This document shows, one piece after another, positions 26,172 through 35,155 of a stretch of DNA of 64,000 nt (positions within the stretch are counted from its first letter, which is position 1; each line of letters begins with the position of its first letter). The stretch spans positions 59,774-123,773 of the forward strand of contig NZ_JAJJBU010000027.1 in NCBI RefSeq assembly GCF_020905375.1, in the 5' to 3' direction. Under the pieces are notes generated by a model. It worked only from the letters and a program-made list of their open reading frames with translations, searched no databases and was not told the origin of the DNA. Position numbers and translations under genes: made by a program. This DNA comes from Arthrobacter cryoconiti (GTDB lineage: Bacteria; Actinomycetota; Actinomycetes; Actinomycetales; Micrococcaceae).

Positions 26172-26903
26172 ATGGCAGGAACTTCAGAAGTGATCGCTCA
26201 AGCAGCGGTCCTGGTGGCCTTCCCGATAGCGGCGGCCATCATCGGATCCATTGTTTCCGTTGTGCGTCCTCCGGACCGGAAAACCACCAGCGCGGTTCAG
26301 CATTTCGCGGCCGGCGTTGTCCTGGCCGCTCTTGCCGGTGAGGTGCTTCCTGACCTGCGCGGTGAAGGAAGCCTGATCTGGGCCATTTCCGGATTTATCC
26401 TCGGCACGGCGGTGATGCTCACCCTCGGAGCGATAGGGCGCAGGCTGGAGAAGAAGCAGGAAACACAGGCTGGATTACCGCTGGGCCTGCTCGTGGCCGT
26501 TGGCATCGACCTTCTTTTGGACGGACTCCTTGTCGGTCTCGGAGCCACTTTGGGTTCCGGTCAGGGGTTGATCCTGACGATCGCGCTGACGATCGAAATT
26601 CTTTTCATAGGACTGTCGGTAACTGCTGAGTTGACTCAAAAGGGACTCAGCCGGAGCCGTGCCGTCCTCACAATCAGCGGACTCGGCCTCGCTACCGGTA
26701 TCGGCGCCCTGGGCGGAGCAGCGGTTCTCGGCGGCGCAAGCCGCCCAGCCTTAGCCCTCGTCCTGGCCTTCGGCGCAGCGGCACTTCTATATCTCGTGGT
26801 TGAAGAACTGCTCACGGAGGCGCACCAACAAGCCGAAACCACATTCCTGGGAGCCATGTTCTTCCTCGGCTTCCTCACCATCTATGTACTCGGCGCGCTG
26901 TAA
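26172..26903 (+). CDS. ZIP-family metal transporter
   Basis: 243 residues, seven to eight helices. AAGVVLAALAGEVLPDL (helix 2-3) and VGIDLLLDGLLVGLG (helix 4) lie where ZIP proteins keep HNxPEG, so the His-rich metal site is replaced by Asp residues. VVEELLTEAHQ near the C-terminus is typical of ZIP helix 7. GGGAAC-like RBS (GGAAAGGGAAC) lies 1-8 nt upstream of the ATG. Substrate and direction unknown. The absence of the canonical His/Glu suggests it is not a standard zinc importer. Confidence 0.8.
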   Translation: MAGTSEVIAQAAVLVAFPIAAAIIGSIVSVVRPPDRKTTSAVQHFAAGVVLAALAGEVLPDLRGEGSLIWAISGFILGTAVMLTLGAIGRRLEKKQETQAGLPLGLLVAVGIDLLLDGLLVGLGATLGSGQGLILTIALTIEILFIGLSVTAELTQKGLSRSRAVLTISGLGLATGIGALGGAAVLGGASRPALALVLAFGAAALLYLVVEELLTEAHQQAETTFLGAMFFLGFLTIYVLGAL

Positions 26904-27287
26904 TATCGGCACGGCGGAATCTCCCATCGAAAGTGGCCACTACCGGGTCAATCACCGCAGCCCAAGCGGCTGCGTTAGCAAGCCCGATGAAAGGTCGGCT
27001 GCCGTGGCCAAAAGGCCTACCACCGCAACAATAACTTTAGGAGTACTCCGTGATTGAAAGCGATCGCGCTTGGCTGGGCAGAAGGCCTTGGACGCCATCG
27101 GACTTTGACGGGACCGGGACCGGGCTGCATAACAAAGGCCTATCCAGCAGGTCCGTCACTTGCGTCGCGGCCACAAGGTCCCGCTATGGCGGCGACACCC
27201 GGGGCACATGGCAATTCCACCGGTCGCCATGTGCGCTTCACGATGCTTTTCAGCGATCAGACCACGAACACGCGGGAGGGCAGTAGC
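26904..27287 (+). other. Intergenic region without a recognised gene
   Basis: AGGAG at 27040-27044 precedes a GTG at 27050 that opens a 78-codon frame to 27286, but the product is not recognised and its composition is not convincing. It may be a leader or a fragment belonging to the DUF305 gene that follows. Confidence 0.4.
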
Positions 27288-27980
27288 TTGGGCGTCAGTT
27301 ACCCCGCATTTACTCGCGGCGGTCGGGAAGTCTCGGAGACGGGCGCGGGACGCGCCCGGAGGAATCGTCTGTGGATCGCTCTCGTCGCAGTCCTGGTCCT
27401 GACCGCGGTTGCGTTCTTTGCCATGGGCCGGCTATCGGCGGCACCGACGCCGATAGCCGATTCAGGTGCCGACGCCGGATTTGCCCGGGATATGCAATCC
27501 CACCATGCACAGGCCGTTGAGATGGCCTTGGTGATCTGGGAAAAGTCCGCCAACCCGGAAATCCGTGCCGTCGCCTACGATATTGCCATCTCCCAGCAGC
27601 AGCAGAACGGGCAGCTGTTCGCTTGGTTGCGGGACTGGGGCCTGCCCCAGTCAGGCTCCGCGCCGCCGATGGCGTGGATGGCCGGGACTGGCCGTGATGG
27701 CAGTTCGGCCCACTCGATGGCACCGGGCGGCGCCGCCGCAGGTGGGATGGAGGGTATGGCCACCGCTGAGCAGATGCAGATGCTGCGCGAGGCATCCGGT
27801 GCCGAAGCTGACCGGCTCTTCACGGACATGATGATCCGCCACCACCAAGGCGGCGTCGCCATGGCCAATGCTGCCGTCCGTCTCGCGAAGACGTCCAAGG
27901 TCCGCGATTTTGCCGCCCTCATCGTGGAAGCGCAAACCGCGGAGATCGCCGCGCTCCAGGAACTGCGCGGCAGACTCTGA
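27288..27980 (+). CDS. DUF305 protein with N-terminal membrane anchor
   Basis: The TTG at 27288 is preferred because GGGAGGG lies about 8 nt upstream; an ATG at 27243 in the same frame is the alternative. 230 residues: a basic segment then one membrane helix (IALVAVLVLTAVAFFAMG), then two DUF305 halves with DMQSHHAQAVEMALVI and DMMIRHHQGGVAMANAAV. Met/His-rich linkers lie between (MEGMATAEQMQML). Unlike the DUF305 at 3845-4441 it is anchored by a helix, not a lipid. Probably extracytoplasmic copper binding, by family. Confidence 0.87.
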   Translation: MGVSYPAFTRGGREVSETGAGRARRNRLWIALVAVLVLTAVAFFAMGRLSAAPTPIADSGADAGFARDMQSHHAQAVEMALVIWEKSANPEIRAVAYDIAISQQQQNGQLFAWLRDWGLPQSGSAPPMAWMAGTGRDGSSAHSMAPGGAAAGGMEGMATAEQMQMLREASGAEADRLFTDMMIRHHQGGVAMANAAVRLAKTSKVRDFAALIVEAQTAEIAALQELRGRL

Positions 27981-28553
27981 CTTCTTTGGATGAGCGAAAA
28001 CCATAATGTCGGAACCAGAACGCCTCGCGGAACGAATAGTCATTATGAAGCGATCCATGCAACGAGTGCACCGCCGACAGACACAAGGCGTGGCGTGCCT
28101 AAGGCCGGTTCTCTGAAAGCCGATGGACCAGCATCTAATGAGTCGATCGACCGACGGCGATACCGGTGCCTCCATCCTCGCCGAAAACGCCCGGAGGGCA
28201 TCGGCGGCGCCGAAAGCCTGGTTCGGCGCGTGCGGATCACGCGTGACGGGACTACGCTTCCGGAGGCGCCCGAGGGCCGCTTCGTCACCAGTTCTGGACA
28301 TGGTGCAAGCACTCCGCCGGACCGTAGCAGGGAGCTGATGTCCACTTCCCCCTCCCGGGCACCATGCCGCGTAAGCGCCGGATCGGCGGTCGGACTTTCC
28401 GCTCAGCTGCAGGGCTGGACGACATTCGAGTCGTTCCTTCGGCTCAGCGATCAATCGTTGAACGGCCAGAATGCGCCCGGCAATAATTAAGCTACGTAAA
28501 CCTTGCCTAATTGACGTGATTCTCGTCACAACCTACGCACTCCGGGTAGAAAC
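27981..28553. other. Region without a recognised gene
   Basis: Open frames on both strands (for example 27990-28490 plus) have Arg/Ser-rich products with no family resemblance and appear to be chance frames in GC-rich DNA. A second weak DtxR-like half site (AAACCTTGCCTAA near 28500) lies at the right end. Confidence 0.5.
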
Positions 28554-28572
28554 TTAGGTTTGGCTAACATAA
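28554..28572. promoter_or_regulatory. DtxR/IdeR iron box
   Basis: TTAGGTTTGGCTAACATAA matches the actinobacterial DtxR/IdeR consensus TTAGGTTAGGCTAACCTAA at 17 of 19 positions. It lies 69 bp before the iron-binding lipoprotein gene. Repression by Fe2+-loaded IdeR/DtxR is expected. Confidence 0.85.
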
Positions 28573-28640
28573 AGTCAGTGAGGCGAGCTCGGCCTGAGAT
28601 GGAGCTCGCAAAGCCCTGACCAGCTACTGAAAGGCCCCTC

Positions 28641-29696
28641 ATGAAGTTCCGTCTCAAGGCCGCTTACAGGCCTTCCACGGCCATCGCAGCCGTCGTCTCG
28701 CTGCTCGCCCTCTCCGCCTGCGGTACCGGCGCCGCCGGCACGGCGCAGTCCGGCGCCGCCGACGACGGTATCACCGTCTACAACGCCCAACACGAGTCCC
28801 TCGGGAAGGCATGGGCGGACGCCTTCACCAAGGAAACCGGCATCAAGGTCACCCTGCGTAGCGGGGAAGATTCCGAACTCAGCAACCAACTGGTCCAGGA
28901 GGGCAAGAAGTCCCCGGCAGATGTCCTCCTGACCGAGAACTCTCCGGCGATGACGCAGGTGGAGAACGCCGCCCTGTTCACGGATATCGACAAGGACACC
29001 ATCGCCCAGGTCCCGGCAGGCTATCGCCCCTCAACCGGAAAGTGGACCGGCATCGCCGCCCGCAGCACCGTTTTCGCCTACAACAAAACCAAGCTCAACG
29101 CAGACCAGCTGCCCAAATCCATGATGGATCTGGCCGGCAACAACTGGAAGGGCCGCTGGGGCGCCGCCCCTTCAGGAGCGGATTTTCAGGCCATCGTTTC
29201 GGCCACGCTGGAGCTCAAGGGCGAGGACGCCACGCTCTCCTGGCTGAAGTCCATGAAGGACAACACCAAGGCGTACAAGAGCAACGGCACCGCCATGAAG
29301 GCCGTCAACGCCGGCGAGGTGGACGGCGCCATCATCTTCCACTACTACTACTTCGGCGACCAAGCCAAGACCGGGGAAAACAGCAACAACGTGGCCCTGG
29401 AGTATTTCAAGAAGCAGGATCCGGGCGCATTCGTGAGCCTCTCTGGCGGTGGCGTCTTGGCCTCCAGCACGCACCAGCAGCAAGCCCAGCAGTTCCTGAA
29501 GTTCGTTACGGGCAAAACTGGTCAGCAGATTCTGCAGAACGCCACCAGCACGACCTTCGAATACCCGGTGGGGAGCAATGTTCCCGCCAACGCCAAGCTG
29601 ACACCACTGGCCGAGTTGGATGCCCCCAAAGTTGACCCGGCCAAATTGAATTCACCGAAGGTCACCGACCTTATGATCAAGGCGGGACTACTCTAA
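28641..29696 (+). CDS. Fe(3+) ABC transporter substrate-binding lipoprotein (FbpA-like)
   Basis: 351 residues; lipobox LSAC with Cys27. The fold is that of ferric-iron binding proteins: ITVYNAQHESLGKAWADAF, DVLLTENSPAMTQVENAAL, and the twin-tyrosine-type metal segment IIFHYYYFGD at about residue 233. RBS GAAAGG upstream of ATG 28641. An iron box controls it. The permease and ATPase genes that normally follow (fbpB, fbpC) are absent and a strong hairpin terminator comes directly after, so it is a solitary binding protein that must use a transporter encoded elsewhere. Confidence 0.9.
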   Translation: MKFRLKAAYRPSTAIAAVVSLLALSACGTGAAGTAQSGAADDGITVYNAQHESLGKAWADAFTKETGIKVTLRSGEDSELSNQLVQEGKKSPADVLLTENSPAMTQVENAALFTDIDKDTIAQVPAGYRPSTGKWTGIAARSTVFAYNKTKLNADQLPKSMMDLAGNNWKGRWGAAPSGADFQAIVSATLELKGEDATLSWLKSMKDNTKAYKSNGTAMKAVNAGEVDGAIIFHYYYFGDQAKTGENSNNVALEYFKKQDPGAFVSLSGGGVLASSTHQQQAQQFLKFVTGKTGQQILQNATSTTFEYPVGSNVPANAKLTPLAELDAPKVDPAKLNSPKVTDLMIKAGLL

Positions 29697-29715
29697 ACTC
29701 CGGCAACACTTCCAA

Positions 29716-29747
29716 CGGTAATGGCGCCAAGTACTGCGCCATTACCG
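29716..29747 (+). terminator. Hairpin terminator after the iron-binding lipoprotein
   Basis: CGGTAATGGCGC pairs perfectly with GCGCCATTACCG (12 bp) around an 8-nt loop, 20 bp after the stop codon. There is no T-run, which is common for actinobacterial terminators. Confidence 0.75.
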
Positions 29748-29925
29748 GCAGTCACTCCGCCGCCTGGCAGAGGCAGGCGCCCGGTCTCCGTACGCCGTCG
29801 TACTTGGGTTTGCGCTGATCGCCGCTGATCGCGCTGGATCCGGCCGCCGGCGTGTTCCGGCGGGCTGTCCGAGTCCCGATTGGGAGTCGGACAGTTCTTA
29901 TCTATACCTATGCATATGATAATAC

Positions 29926-30261
29926 ATTTAGGTGGGCCGAAGACTTCAGGTCGTTCCTGAGCCTGATGGCCTGTCCGCCTTGGCGGCGACGGTGACGACT
30001 GTGCACAAATCGAGATTCTCCAAAGCGTGCTTCCCTCGGTGCCGGATGTTGAACGGGTCGGGGATGCCAACCGCGTTCTAGCAGGACGCCCAGAACAGGC
30101 TCACCTCGATCGTGGCCAGCTCTTTGCGGGAGAGCTCGCCGACGTCGGAAGCCTGAGCGACGACGTCGGCATTTCCGGGGCAACGCGACGATAACCGGGC
30201 CGCCTGGCGGGCTCACCACCAGCAGGCCGTCATCGAGGAAACGCTGAGCTGGACGACTACA
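29926..30261 (+). pseudogene. Decayed arsR followed by 3' part of a ctaG-like gene, left of the transposon
   Basis: CATATGATAA (29913-29922) matches the promoter/operator of the arsR at 16433. Then ATT at 29926 stands where the start would be and TAG follows. LQVVPEP, and in another frame QIEILQSVLPSVPDVERV, correspond to LQTVPN and RVEVLQGALPSAGDVERV of that ArsR. From about 30181, QRDDNRAAW and (after a frameshift) NAELDDY match the end of the CtaG encoded at 50610 (WQRDEARGW, TPELDDYN). So this was an arsR-ctaG pair like the one at 50.1-51.6 kb, now shortened and shifted. The transposon sits inside its last codons. Confidence 0.65.
30256..30261. repeat. Target-site duplication, left copy (ACTACA)
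   Basis: ACTACA directly precedes the left inverted repeat. The same 6 bp follow the right inverted repeat (41151-41156). Removing one copy and the element restores the reading frame ELDDYNVYLQ, matching ELDDYNDYLQ in the intact CtaG. Confidence 0.8.
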
Positions 30262-30301
30262 GGGGTGGCTTGTGAAAAAGTGAAATATCCGACGCTAAGC
30301 T
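30262..30301 (+). repeat. Left terminal inverted repeat of the Tn3-family element
   Basis: 38 of 40 bases match the reverse complement of the right end at 41111-41150. The similarity does not stop here but continues inward as a tnpA remnant. Confidence 0.88.
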
Positions 30302-30380
30302 TTTGCCGAGCGCCGTAGGGGCCTGTATTTGCCAGGTATATGGTTGCTGGTGCGTGGTCAGGGGTAGTCGCAGGCGTATG
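30302..30380 (-). pseudogene. Inverted remnant of a tnpA 3' end
   Basis: Inside the left repeat the sequence still resembles the reverse complement of the last coding bases of tnpA (for example GGCCTGTATTTGCC and TGGTGCGTGG; GTAGTCGC). The left terminus is thus an inverted, diverged copy of the right terminus of a related Tn3 element, cut off after roughly 120 bp. It encodes nothing intact. Confidence 0.7.
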
Positions 30381-30432
30381 AGAGCCTTTACGGCAGGGAT
30401 GTTCGGCACAGCCGTGAAAGGAGGTACGAATC

Positions 30433-30701
30433 ATGATGGGTGACTGGTTCGGCATGGTGGGCTGGTGGTGGGCCATAGGCCTGCTGTTGGCCATTGGCCT
30501 CGTCTTGGTCATCATCCGCGGCGTCCGCGCTGCTGGCGACGACAGCGTCCAAAACAACAGTCAGGAGCCCCGAGGCACGGACAGTGGGGCCGCCGAGACA
30601 CCAGGGGTGCCCGCGGGATACTCGCTGAGCGATACTCACGTGGTGAACTGAGTGCACAGGAGTAACAGGAACGTCTCCGTATCCTCGGCGAGGGCCCTTA
30701 A
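30433..30701 (+). pseudogene. Frameshifted SHOCT-domain membrane protein
   Basis: Starts well (GAAAGGAGG, then ATGATG) with a membrane helix (WWWAIGLLLAIGLVLVIIRGV), but the SHOCT motif is split. The starting frame runs to GVPAGYSLSDTHVVN and stops, while ILAERYSRGELSAQE, a stop, and QERLRILGEGP continue in another frame. The intact relative is at 32857-33129 (RILDERYAKGELSTEEYRDRLKVLG). The gene is therefore inactive or makes only the anchor. Confidence 0.8.
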
Positions 30702-30891
30702 CGACTCCGGACACCATCTTCGGCGGGTAATCCGCCGTTTTTGTCGCCAGCCAGAGCGCTGCCCTGGGCTACGCTGGTTGGCCGGGCGGCATTCAGCAGC
30801 CTGTTGATTGCCGCCACCGCACCGCGGACGGCTCCAGGGCCGTGACGCGTTTAACCGCAGTCGCTCTCCACGGCCCCACGTTGGCAGGGTC

Positions 30892-31302
30892 TCAAGGGGT
30901 TTCGAGTTCCTTCAGGGCTGCGAGGAGCAGGTGATCGGCGTCGGTGGCGACTTCGGCGACGGCCGGGGCGTCGCTGAGCTGGACCATGGTCTGCGCATCG
31001 ATGGTCTGGATGACAGTAGTGCCGTTGTCCGGTCCGCGCCGGATGACGACGTTGCAGGGCAGGAGCAGTCCCATGTCCGGGTCCGCGGCGATAGCTTTCT
31101 GCGCCAGGGCTGGGTTGCAGACGCCCAGGATGAGGTAGTCGCCCAGGTGCTGTCCGGCGTCGGACCCGAGCTTGGCCTCGAAGGTGGCGCGGACATCGAT
31201 TTCGGACAGCACGCCGAAGCCCTGCCCCGAGAGGGCTTCACGGGTCCGGGTTACTGCTTCCGGGTAGGGTAGGGCGACGGTGATGGTGTGTGCGTAGCTC
31301 AT
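30892..31302 (-). CDS. DUF302 protein
   Basis: 136 residues. YAHTITVALPYPEAVTRTREALSGQGFGVLSEIDVRATFEAKLG and LILGVCNPALAQKAIAADPDMGLLLPCNVVIR are typical of DUF302, a small fold found fused or linked to persulfide, copper and oxidase genes. Two conserved cysteines (GVCNP and LPCNV) are present. It is transcribed after the multicopper oxidase in the operon that starts with the SHOCT gene. Biochemical role unknown. Confidence 0.88.
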   Translation of the reverse strand: MSYAHTITVALPYPEAVTRTREALSGQGFGVLSEIDVRATFEAKLGSDAGQHLGDYLILGVCNPALAQKAIAADPDMGLLLPCNVVIRRGPDNGTTVIQTIDAQTMVQLSDAPAVAEVATDADHLLLAALKELETP

Positions 31303-31357
31303 TGTGGTGCTCCTTTGTAGGTTTTCTCAGGAATGCAAAAGACTGCGGGATGCTGTG

Positions 31358-32857
31358 CTACCGGGCTTCGATCAGGCCCATCATGCCGCTGTCCTCGTGG
31401 TCGAGGATGTGGCAGTGGTAGACGGTTTTGCCGGTGAAGTCATCGAAGGCGATCCGGACCCGGACGCTGCTGCGGGCCGGGATGTTGACCACGTCCTGCC
31501 ATGTGGGGCTCTCCACGGGCTGGCCGGCTTGTTCGAGGATTTGCATGGGCCACACGTGCAGGTGTACGGGGTGGTCCATCGGGCTGGTGTTCCGCAGGGT
31601 CCATTCCTCGACGGCGCCGGCGAGGACGGTGGTGTCGGTCCGGGCTGGGTCGAAGGGCCTGCCGTTGATGGTGAAGCTCATCATTCCCGACCCCGTCCCC
31701 CCGGCCATACCCATGTCCTGGCCGCCGTTGTTCATACCCATGCCCATGGCGAAGACCAGTTCCCGGTGCGCGGTGACCGCCACAGAGCGCAGGTCCCGTG
31801 GTGCCGGCTGCGGCGGGACCGGTCCCGGTGCGGCGCCCGGGGTGCCGGTAATAGCCAGGGTGGCCAGGGCGGTCCCGTCCGGGCCGGGCGGGGATTGTCC
31901 GCCTCCGTTGTTGCCGCCCATCATGGATCCCATGCTGCCTCTGTCTACGGGCAGGGTGCGCAGCACGGCCGCACCCTGAGCGGCGGTGACGAGTAGGTCC
32001 GCCCGGTTGCCTGGGGCCAACAGCACCTCCTCAACATCCCGGGGACTCTGGAAGCGGCCCGAATCCAGGCCGAGCAGCTGGAGGTGCTGGCCGTCGAGGC
32101 GCAGTTTCAGGTACCGGGAGGTGCAGGCATTGATGATCCGCCACCGTTCACGCTCGCCGGGCCGGGCGGCCAGAGCCGGGTTCAGCTGGCCGTTGACGAG
32201 CAAGAGGTTACCTTCGCGGCCCATCATTTTCTCCATCGCCGACACGGTGGCGATGGAACCGCCACCGGTGAGGGAGATGTCCGAGATGACTAGGACCCGT
32301 TCCCGGCTGACCGGCACGGGCTGTGGGTCCTGGACGATGATCGCCCCGTACAGGCCGCCGAAGATCTGGTCGGCCACGCTGCCGTGGCGGTGGGGGTGGT
32401 ACCAGTACACGCCCGGCGGGTGGTCCGCCGGGAGCCGGTACTCATACTCAAAGGATGTTCCCGGTTCGATCGAAACCAGCGCATTGTCGCTGTTCCCCTG
32501 CGGGGAGACGTGCAGCCCGTGGACGTGCAGGTTGGTCGGATCCGCCAGCCGGTTCTCCAGGGCCACGTTCACCCGGTCCCCGGGCCGCAGTAACAGGGTG
32601 GGGCCGGGCAGGGACCCGTTATAGGAGAAAACGTTGGCGTCCCTGCCCGCGATCCTCATCTGGCCCAGCGCCGCTGACAGCTTCACCTGCAGCCGGCCGT
32701 CGGCACTGTGCAGGGCCTGCGGCTCACCCAGGTCCTGGCCGCTGGCTGCCTGGAAGCCCGTGCCCTGGCCCCACAACAGGCCTGCCGCGCCCGTCGCGAC
32801 GGCCGCGACACCCGCACCTCCCAGCATCAGGGCACTGCGACGGCTGAGAGGCTGCAT
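31358..32857 (-). CDS. Multicopper oxidase with Met/Gly-rich segments
   Basis: 499 residues, Tat signal LSRRSALMLGG with a hydrophobic stretch and no lipobox Cys. Copper motifs: LHVHGLHV (about 111), YWYHPHRHG (about 150), HPVHLHVW (about 429) and YHCHILDHEDSGMM (about 480). Two Met-rich stretches (MGSMMGGNNGGG; MGMGMNNGGQDMGMAGG) point to copper handling. It overlaps the SHOCT gene by ATGA and is followed by DUF302. It is one of three multicopper oxidases in the window and the only one on the transposon. Confidence 0.93.
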   Translation of the reverse strand: MQPLSRRSALMLGGAGVAAVATGAAGLLWGQGTGFQAASGQDLGEPQALHSADGRLQVKLSAALGQMRIAGRDANVFSYNGSLPGPTLLLRPGDRVNVALENRLADPTNLHVHGLHVSPQGNSDNALVSIEPGTSFEYEYRLPADHPPGVYWYHPHRHGSVADQIFGGLYGAIIVQDPQPVPVSRERVLVISDISLTGGGSIATVSAMEKMMGREGNLLLVNGQLNPALAARPGERERWRIINACTSRYLKLRLDGQHLQLLGLDSGRFQSPRDVEEVLLAPGNRADLLVTAAQGAAVLRTLPVDRGSMGSMMGGNNGGGQSPPGPDGTALATLAITGTPGAAPGPVPPQPAPRDLRSVAVTAHRELVFAMGMGMNNGGQDMGMAGGTGSGMMSFTINGRPFDPARTDTTVLAGAVEEWTLRNTSPMDHPVHLHVWPMQILEQAGQPVESPTWQDVVNIPARSSVRVRIAFDDFTGKTVYHCHILDHEDSGMMGLIEAR

Positions 32858-33129
32858 CAGGTGTCGTCCCCGAGGACCTTGAGCCGGTCACGGTATTCTT
32901 CTGTGCTCAATTCTCCCTTGGCGTACCGTTCGTCCAGGATTCGTCGGGCGGCGCTGACGCCTCGAGCGGACCCGCCCGTGCCAGGGCCATCCCCGCGGCC
33001 GGTTCCGCCGCGGTTTATACCGCCGGAGAAAAACCGCACGGCGAGGATCACCAGCAGCACGATACCGACAATCAGGAGTGCCCAGAACAGCCATGTCCAG
33101 CTCATCATCGAACCATATCCGCCCATCAT
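32857..33129 (-). CDS. SHOCT-domain single-span membrane protein
   Basis: 90 residues from the ATG at 33129 (AAGGA just upstream; a second ATG is next to it). One membrane helix (WLFWALLIVGIVLLVILAV), a Gly-rich linker, then the short C-terminal SHOCT domain ARRILDERYAKGELSTEEYRDRLKVLG. The stop overlaps the start of the multicopper oxidase by 4 nt, so they are coupled. SHOCT proteins of this kind accompany copper genes, but their function is unknown. Confidence 0.87.
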   Translation of the reverse strand: MMGGYGSMMSWTWLFWALLIVGIVLLVILAVRFFSGGINRGGTGRGDGPGTGGSARGVSAARRILDERYAKGELSTEEYRDRLKVLGDDT

Positions 33130-33292
33130 TTTCCTTCTCCGTTCCTGTGGCATCGGCAGCTGTCCCGCCGGCCGCCTCGGGAGTCGTGGCGGGACCGGTG
33201 CAACGATTGCCAGCAATGATTCCCATATTCGACCCTAAGGGCCCGGGCCACAGCGACGCCCTCCGTGGGCTGGTTTTTCGGTTGTTTGCGGT

Positions 33293-33671
<379 letters not shown>

Positions 33672-33745
33672 TATCGTTGTGATTAGAAGATACCGGAGGA
33701 TTCCCTGTCGGAGACTCCATCCCCGCCCCGTGCAAGGAGAGCCCC

Positions 33746-35155
33746 ATGCTTATTGAGCGCATCTATGACGAAGACTTGGCCCAGGCCAGCTACCTGATCG
33801 GCTGCCAGGCCAAGGGCGAAGCTCTTGTTGTCGACCCCCGTCGTGACATCGCCGTTTATCAGTCGCTGGCCGCCGCAAATGGAATGAAAATCATGGCCGT
33901 CACCGAGACGCACATCCACGCGGATTTCCTCTCCGGAACCCGTGAACTGGCTGCCGCGACCGGAGCTACCGCCTACGTTTCCGGCGAGGGCGGCACGGAC
34001 TGGCAGTACGGTTTTGAAGCCGAACGCCTGCTTGACAACGATGAGGTCAGCTTGGGAAACATCACCGTGAAGGCCCTGCACACCCCGGGCCATACGCCCG
34101 AGCACCTCTCCTTCCTGATCACCGACGGCGCTTTTGCGGACACCCCGGGCTACCTGCTTTCCGGTGACTTCGTCTTCTCCGGCGACCTGGGACGACCCGA
34201 CCTGCTCGATGAAGCCGCCGGTGGTGTGGACACCCGCTTCGCCGGGGCGAAGGAGCTCTTTACTAGCCTGCGGGAGAAGTTCTTGACCTTGCCGGATTAC
34301 GTCCAAGTTCACCCCGGCCACGGCGCCGGCAGTGCCTGTGGCAAGGCTTTGGGTGCCATCCCCTCCACCACGGTTGGTTACGAGCGGCTCTACTCCTGGT
34401 GGGGGCCATACCTCGCAGCCAATAACGAGGCCGGCTTCATCAACGAGCTCCTCGACGGCCAGCCCGACGCCCACGCCTATTTCGGCCGGATGAAACGCGA
34501 AAACCGCGAAGGGCCCGCAGTGATGGGAGCTCGGGCACCCCTCCAGGAGCTCGCCGTCACCGACGTCCTCCGTGATCTCGCCGCGGACACGGTGACCTTC
34601 GTGGACACCCGCTCCCATGCCGAAGTCCACGAGGGCACCGTTGTAGGGTCCCTGAACATTCCGGCCGGCAAGTCCACGGCCAGCTTCGGCGCCTGGGTGG
34701 TGAACCCGGAAACCGATAGGAACCCGCTCGTGCTGCTGGCTCCGAACCAGACATCAGCGCAGGAGATGTGGGACCACCTGGTCCGGGTCGGCATCGACAA
34801 CGTCGCTGGCTACGTCACCAGCCTTGAAAGCCTGCCCTCGAGCACGCCGAAGCTGATCCAGCCCGAAGAGCTCGACGACTTCGACGCCGCGATGGTCCTG
34901 GATGTCCGCAACCGCACCGAGCACACCGCCGGCCGCATCCCAGGTTCCCACCAGCTCAGCGGCGGCCGCGTCATGTGGAACCTCGACCAACTCCCGCCCG
35001 AGGGCACTATCGTGAGCTACTGCCAGAGCGGTGTCAGGAATTCCGTCGCGGCCAGTGCCCTGCGCCGCGCCGGCTACGACGTCGTTGAACTCGATGGCAG
35101 CTACGCCGGATGGGCCACCTGGGATCAGATGCGGGAGCCTGTTTCCAGCAACTAA
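33746..35155 (+). CDS. Persulfide dioxygenase-rhodanese fusion (CstB-like)
   Basis: 469 residues; AAGGAG 7 nt before the ATG. Residues 1-250 form the metallo-beta-lactamase ETHE1-like domain: ETHIHADFLSG, LHTPGHTPEHLSF and SGDFVFSGDLGRPDL supply the Fe(II) ligands (His, His, Asp). Two rhodanese domains follow: the first (about 270-360, VTFVDTRSHAEVHEG) lacks an active Cys; the second (about 375-465) has VSYCQSGVRNS with the catalytic Cys. Such enzymes oxidise persulfides to sulfite and pass sulfane sulfur to thiosulfate. It is controlled by CstR-type operators and probably detoxifies sulfide/persulfide released under copper stress. Confidence 0.93.
   Translation: MLIERIYDEDLAQASYLIGCQAKGEALVVDPRRDIAVYQSLAAANGMKIMAVTETHIHADFLSGTRELAAATGATAYVSGEGGTDWQYGFEAERLLDNDEVSLGNITVKALHTPGHTPEHLSFLITDGAFADTPGYLLSGDFVFSGDLGRPDLLDEAAGGVDTRFAGAKELFTSLREKFLTLPDYVQVHPGHGAGSACGKALGAIPSTTVGYERLYSWWGPYLAANNEAGFINELLDGQPDAHAYFGRMKRENREGPAVMGARAPLQELAVTDVLRDLAADTVTFVDTRSHAEVHEGTVVGSLNIPAGKSTASFGAWVVNPETDRNPLVLLAPNQTSAQEMWDHLVRVGIDNVAGYVTSLESLPSSTPKLIQPEELDDFDAAMVLDVRNRTEHTAGRIPGSHQLSGGRVMWNLDQLPPEGTIVSYCQSGVRNSVAASALRRAGYDVVELDGSYAGWATWDQMREPVSSN

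Noticed and set aside
27990..28490. Plus-strand frame between DUF305 and the iron box
   Set aside because: Composition is Arg/Ser/Pro-rich without domain or ribosome binding site; the region behaves like non-coding DNA.
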